64,000 nucleotides of DNA. It comes from Fibrobacter sp. Lineage in GTDB: Bacteria; Fibrobacterota; Fibrobacteria; Fibrobacterales; Fibrobacteraceae. The notes beneath the pieces are model-generated. The model saw nothing but the letters and a program-made list of their open reading frames with translations, made no database searches and was not told where the DNA came from. The position numbers and the translations under genes are program-made. This document shows, piece by piece, positions 60,428 to 64,000 of this stretch. The stretch lies in the NCBI GenBank assembly GCA_017503015.1, contig JAFVTX010000046.1:19199-83198 (forward strand), written 5' to 3'. Positions within the stretch are counted from its first letter, which is position 1. Every line of letters starts with the position of its first letter.

Positions 60428-60512
60428 GGGCGTTGCGGCCTTTGACCACTTAGCGCTTCAGCGCTTATGTGGGCATGGCCACCTTTAGGTGGTGTGTCCC
60501 CGCAGAGGGGGT
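60428..60512. repeat. 85-bp interspersed repeat, copy 2
   Basis: Identical to 53065-53149, in the same orientation, just after the methyltransferase stop. Confidence 0.9.
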
Positions 60513-60526
60513 AGCGGAAACGGCAA

Positions 60527-60553
60527 GGAGATCCCCGCCTGCGCGGGGATGAC
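60527..60553. repeat. interspersed palindromic repeat, inverted copy
   Basis: GGAGATCCCCGC...GCGGGGATGAC, the reverse complement of the element at 55901-55927 apart from the loop. The hairpin GGGGGAGGCTTCCCCC (60589-60604) follows. Confidence 0.75.
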
Positions 60554-60617
60554 AAGATGACGGCGGGGTTGACGAGTCGTTGCAGCGAGGGGGAGGCTTC
60601 CCCCTTTGGGGTAAAAC

Positions 60618-60989
60618 CTATTTCAAGAATGCGAAGAACACGGCGCCGATGACCAGCACAAAGGCCACGATGTGGTTCCACTGGAGGGTTTCGGTGCGGA
60701 ACAGGGTGACAGCCAGGGTGGTGAACACCGTGATGGAAATGGCCTCCTGGATGATTTTCAGTTGCATGAGGCTGAAGGGCCCGCCATTGATGCGGCTTCC
60801 GATGTTGTTGGCGGGAATCATGAAGGAGTATTCGATGAGGGCGATGCCCCAGCTGGCGAGAATCACGAGAATCAGCGGCCAGTCGGTGCTGATGTGCATC
60901 TCCTTCAGCTTGAGGTTGCCGTACCAGGCAAGGGTCATGAAGAAGTTGCTGATGATGAGGAGGACGATGGTGATGATTCCGGCTTTCAT
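60618..60989 (-). CDS. DMT-family membrane protein (DUF486)
   Basis: 123 residues with four hydrophobic helices. 'FMTLAWYGNLK', 'WGIALIEYSFMIPANNIGS' and 'FSLMQLKIIQEAISITVFTTLAV' are the DUF486 pattern, a small branch of the drug/metabolite transporter superfamily. The substrate is unknown. It lies downstream of the DUF4416 gene on the same strand; the 32 bp between them are G-rich (see 60997). Confidence 0.88.
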   Translation of the reverse strand: MKAGIITIVLLIISNFFMTLAWYGNLKLKEMHISTDWPLILVILASWGIALIEYSFMIPANNIGSRINGGPFSLMQLKIIQEAISITVFTTLAVTLFRTETLQWNHIVAFVLVIGAVFFAFLK

Positions 60990-60996
60990 GAGTTTA

Positions 60997-61028
60997 GGGG
61001 CTAGGGGTTAGGATTTAGGGGTTAGGGG
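60997..61028 (+). other. potential G-quadruplex between two minus-strand genes
   Basis: Four GGGG runs (60997-61000, 61004-61007, 61018-61021, 61025-61028) with loops CTA, TTAGGATTTA and TTA. The G-rich strand is the plus strand, the non-template strand for neither neighbour's mRNA. Confidence 0.5.
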
Positions 61029-61588
61029 TTGGTGCGTAGGCGGTATGGTTTTCCGGTGCTCATTTGGTAGGCGAGGCGGGCGCGGACCTGCTCCAGGTAG
61101 GCGATGTATTTTTCACTCTGGTAGTCACGGTAGGTCCAGTCGAAATGGTGGAAGTGCCCGTCCTGAAAGTAAAGGGTGGGCTCCACGAAAATCCCGCGAC
61201 TGATATAAACCCGCTGCCGCTGGTCCTTGGTGGTGGCCAAGAAGAACTGCCCGAGAGTCATGTAGCCCGGGTCCAGGTTCACGGGCCGGAGTCCCGGCGT
61301 TCCCGCACGCTCGGCGATTTCAAGTTCCAGGTCGTTGGTCCAGAGTTTGATGTCCACGATTTCGGTACGATCCACCAGGGGCTCGTAGCTGAAGAAGGCC
61401 CGCAGGGGGGCGTCGCCGATTTCTTCTTTGTAGTAGTTGGTAAAGGTAAAGGGGAAGGGTTCCAGGTTCAGGTCCTCTTCGCCAAAACGCTCGCGGAGGG
61501 TGCTGCGGACGGACTCTACCGAAGCGGCGTCCTTTGCCAGGATCCCAACGATGATTTTGACTTTGGCCGGTTCTTTTACAGCGCCCAT
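61022..61588 (-). CDS. DUF4416 family protein
   Basis: 188 residues. 'PFPFTFTNYYKEEIGDAPLRAFFSYEPL', 'DIKLWTNDLELEIAERAG', 'RPVNLDPGYMTLGQFFLATTKDQRQRVYISRGIFVEPTLYF' and 'WTYRDYQSEKY' are the DUF4416 signature. Function unknown; the family has possible nucleotide- or metal-binding character but no proof. ATG 61588 lies back to back with the next gene, 35 bp apart. Confidence 0.88.
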   Translation of the reverse strand: MGAVKEPAKVKIIVGILAKDAASVESVRSTLRERFGEEDLNLEPFPFTFTNYYKEEIGDAPLRAFFSYEPLVDRTEIVDIKLWTNDLELEIAERAGTPGLRPVNLDPGYMTLGQFFLATTKDQRQRVYISRGIFVEPTLYFQDGHFHHFDWTYRDYQSEKYIAYLEQVRARLAYQMSTGKPYRLRTNP

Positions 61589-61623
61589 GGTGACCCAAAT
61601 ATAATTTTTCTACATATAGTCCT

Positions 61624-62376
61624 ATGACCCTGTTTTCCCGCGCGCCTATATTTTTGTTCTGCGTTTTGGCTAGTTTGGAACTTGTCTTCGCCGATACCCC
61701 CCGCGTGGTGCCGACCATCGTGGATTCCATTCCTCACGAGCAGAACCACTTTACCCAGGGGCTGTTTTTTGACGGCAAGGACCTGATAGAATCCACCGGA
61801 CATTACGGCGAGTCGGGCATTTACCGCCGCACCTTGGACGGCAAAATTCTGGATTCCCTGCGGCTTGCGGAACGTTATTTCGGCGAAGGTTCCGTGGCCG
61901 TTGGCGACGACATCTTTTACCTGACCTGGAAATCCAGGAAGGCGTTTATCGTGAACAGGAAGCCCTTCGCCATGAAGGGCGAGTTCCGCATACCTACGGA
62001 AGGCTGGGGGCTTGCCTACTGGCGCGACGCCCTCTTGATGAGCAACGGCTCCAGCGAATTGTTGCAAATCGGGCTGGGCGGTTTTAGCGTGGTGGGGGCG
62101 ATCCCCGTGCGCGATAACGGCCGCGAAGTGCCGCAACTGAACGAATTGGAAGTGGTCCGTGACACCCTTTACGCCAACATCTGGACCACGGGCCTGATTG
62201 CCGTAGTCGAACTGCCCAGCGGCCGTGTGCTGAAATACCTGGACTTTACCGAAAAGGCGATGGAAATCAACCGCCGCTACCCCAAGGCGGACGTGCTGAA
62301 CGGAATCGCCTTTGACGGTCGTGATTTCTGGATTACGGGCAAGAACTGGCCCTGGATTTATAAGGTGAAGTTCTAG
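61624..62376 (+). CDS. glutaminyl-peptide cyclotransferase (glutamine cyclotransferase family)
   Basis: 250 residues with a signal peptide ('FLFCVLASLELVFA'), so it is exported. The five-bladed propeller cyclises N-terminal Gln of peptides to pyroglutamate. Signature pieces: 'HFTQGLFFDG', 'ESTGHYGESGI', 'TEGWGLAYWRDALLMSNGSSEL', 'LNELEVVRDTLYANIW', 'ADVLNGIAFDGRDFWITGKNWP'. In bacteria that use type IX-like secretion, such cyclases modify exported proteins; that link here is inference. Confidence 0.88.
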   Translation: MTLFSRAPIFLFCVLASLELVFADTPRVVPTIVDSIPHEQNHFTQGLFFDGKDLIESTGHYGESGIYRRTLDGKILDSLRLAERYFGEGSVAVGDDIFYLTWKSRKAFIVNRKPFAMKGEFRIPTEGWGLAYWRDALLMSNGSSELLQIGLGGFSVVGAIPVRDNGREVPQLNELEVVRDTLYANIWTTGLIAVVELPSGRVLKYLDFTEKAMEINRRYPKADVLNGIAFDGRDFWITGKNWPWIYKVKF

Positions 62377-62452
62377 TTTCGTGAAATGATTTCCGACGGA
62401 ATGTGTTTATTTTGTAAATTTGACAGTAGAAGCTTTATAAAAAGGAGAAAAA

Positions 62453-64000
62453 ATGAAGAAATTTCTATGGATGTCGTTGTCATTGGCAATGACGATAGGT
62501 ATGGTGGCTTGTGGTGATGATAGTTCTAGTGGCGGTTCGGGTTTCAGTGTCCCCGAATATAAGAGCGAGGCTGCCCTTCCGGACTCCTGCGAAATGGAAG
62601 TGGCCAAGGCCGGCGACACCTATTTTGCCTGCTTCGAGAACAAGTGGATTGAGGTGACGGACAGTGCCACCGTGGAACAACTCAAGGAAGGCCTGGATGA
62701 AAACGAAATCAAGGAAAAACTTGAAGAACTGGAAGACCTGTTGAAGCCCAGCGCACCGTCCAAGCCCAAGTCCTCCAGCAGTGGAAAGACGGACGAGATA
62801 GTAGAATCCAATGATAGTGAAGAACCGGAAAGTTCTTCAGATGAAGAAGAATGCTCTGGCAAGAGGTGCAAGGATTCTAGTTCTTCTGCAGAAGAAGATT
62901 TCCTCAGTTCGTCCAGTGAACAACAGGGCGACGAAGATGCCGATAAATGCAGTGGGAAAACCTATGACCCCGCCACGCAGTATTGCCAAAACGGAACCAC
63001 GATAGCTGACCTGGCAACCTGCGGCACGGCAAAATACAATCCGGAAGAAAAATACTGCACCAAAGACGGTGAAGTTGCAAACCTGGTGACCTGTGGCGCG
63101 GTCAAGTACAACCCCGAAGAAAAGTTCTGTGCCGACGAAATCTATGATAATGTTGCCGACCTTTGCGACGGTAAGTCGTATGATGTTGGTAAATTTGAAG
63201 TGTGCGTGAGTGGAGCCGTCAAACAATATGAATGTTGTGGTTATGATGGATCTGATTTGCAGACTTTTATGGCTTGCATCTCGGAAATCGAAACGAGCAC
63301 ATTCGAAAATCTTTATGACCCTGCCACGCAGTATTGCCAAGACGGATCCACGATAGCCGACCTGGCAGCTTGTGACACAGTAAGGTATAACCCCACCACG
63401 CAGTACTGCACTAAACACGGAAATGTTGCAGACCTGGCGACCTGTGGCACGGCCAAGTACAACCCCGAAGAAAAGTTCTGCGCTGATGAATACCTTAGTT
63501 CAGTTTTCGACCTTTGCGACGGTAAGTCGTATGATGTTGGTAAATTTGAAGCGTGCGTGAGTGGAGCCGTCAAACAATATGAATGTTGTGGTTATGATGG
63601 ATCTGATTTGCAGACTTTTATGGCTTGTATCTCGGAAATCGAAACTGGCACATTCGAACATCTTTATGACCCTGCCACGCAGTATTGCCAAAATGGGACC
63701 ACGGTTGGAGACCTTGTGTCGTGTGGAACATATGATCCCGCCACGCAGTTCTGCGATCCGCGTGCACCCGGAAATATCTACAAGTATGTGACCATTGGTT
63801 CCCAGACCTGGATGGCGGAAAACTTGAATTTTGAGGCTATTGAGGGTAGTTATTGTTATGATGATGAATCTGCCAACTGTGTGTCTTATGGTCGTCTTTA
63901 TACTTGGGCTGCGGCTGTAGGAAAGTCAGAAGAAGAATGTGGCTATGGCATGAGGTGCAACTTTACGGATACTGTGCAAGGTATCTGCCCTGAAGGATGG
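62453..64000 (+). CDS. FISUMP-domain lipoprotein, cut by the window edge
   Basis: At least 516 residues; the end lies outside the window. AAAGGAG precedes ATG 62453. Signal peptide with lipobox 'IGMVAC' (Cys about 20), then a Ser/Glu-rich region, Cys-rich repeats of the type 'YDPATQYCQNGTTIADLATCG' and 'KYNPEEKFC', and from about 440 the Fibrobacter major paralogous domain ('YVTIGSQTWMAENLNF', 'SYCYDDESANCVSYGRLYTWAAAV', 'GICPEGW'). A 351-bp unit (117 codons) is tandemly duplicated. Probably a surface lipoprotein; its function is not known. Confidence 0.9.
   Translation, partial: MKKFLWMSLSLAMTIGMVACGDDSSSGGSGFSVPEYKSEAALPDSCEMEVAKAGDTYFACFENKWIEVTDSATVEQLKEGLDENEIKEKLEELEDLLKPSAPSKPKSSSSGKTDEIVESNDSEEPESSSDEEECSGKRCKDSSSSAEEDFLSSSSEQQGDEDADKCSGKTYDPATQYCQNGTTIADLATCGTAKYNPEEKYCTKDGEVANLVTCGAVKYNPEEKFCADEIYDNVADLCDGKSYDVGKFEVCVSGAVKQYECCGYDGSDLQTFMACISEIETSTFENLYDPATQYCQDGSTIADLAACDTVRYNPTTQYCTKHGNVADLATCGTAKYNPEEKFCADEYLSSVFDLCDGKSYDVGKFEACVSGAVKQYECCGYDGSDLQTFMACISEIETGTFEHLYDPATQYCQNGTTVGDLVSCGTYDPATQFCDPRAPGNIYKYVTIGSQTWMAENLNFEAIEGSYCYDDESANCVSYGRLYTWAAAVGKSEEECGYGMRCNFTDTVQGICPEGW
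63158..63691 (+). repeat. 351-bp tandem duplication within the FISUMP lipoprotein gene
   Basis: About 180 bp starting GACCTTTGCGACGGTAAG at 63158 recurs nearly unchanged at 63509; the period of 351 bp keeps the frame. Few differences suggest a recent duplication or gene conversion. Confidence 0.85.

Overview
The window looks like a Fibrobacter chromosome carrying an integrated Mu-like prophage. Signs of Fibrobacter: secreted proteins with long poly-serine linkers and type IX secretion-like C-termini, a GH5 cellulase with CBM11-like modules, a lipoprotein with the Fibrobacter major paralogous (FISUMP) domain, and a recurring TATATT -10 element. Species and strain cannot be told from the sequence alone.

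Left flank (1-8516): a GerW/YtfJ-like protein, serC on the minus strand, and a 2090-residue secreted protein with two carbohydrate-binding-like modules and about 19 InlB-type repeats but no recognisable catalytic domain.

Prophage (about 8517-42007, 33.5 kb): gene content and order follow phage Mu, but the layout is unusual. The regulators sit in the interior. A leftward early operon (Ner-like protein, BRO protein, MuA, MuB, GemA, DUF3164, DUF1353, amidase, ASCH/DUF3850 proteins) diverges from a rightward repressor-like gene, a membrane protein and a Mor activator. The head genes (terminase, portal, gpF, gpG) run leftward and meet Mor head-on. The protease, capsid and all tail genes run rightward from a second divergent promoter region. 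MuA is cut by an in-frame TGA just after its first catalytic Asp, and the baseplate J gene has a 1-nt frameshift, so the element is probably defective unless these are sequencing errors. The tail chaperone gene keeps a textbook -1 frameshift signal.

Right flank (42008-64000): a GH5 cellulase paralogous in its C-terminal half and promoter region to the giant protein on the other side of the prophage, so the phage sits between two related genes. Then come a degenerate HD-domain protein, a Cys-rich lipoprotein gene split by a TGA, metF, tRNA-Arg(UCU), a YfcE-like phosphoesterase, an unknown conserved protein, and mdh. A small defence cluster follows: an AbiEi/AbiEii toxin-antitoxin pair with a recognisable promoter/operator, then a long, strongly structured leader RNA ahead of a fused nuclease-adenine methyltransferase whose start codon lies in a hairpin. 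The window ends with a DUF486 membrane protein, a DUF4416 protein, glutamine cyclotransferase and a FISUMP lipoprotein that runs off the edge.

The most unusual items are the structured RNA plus start-codon hairpin before the methyltransferase (57735-57990), the shared promoter architecture of the two giant secreted proteins, the regulator-centred Mu-like genome, and the three ORF-breaking lesions.
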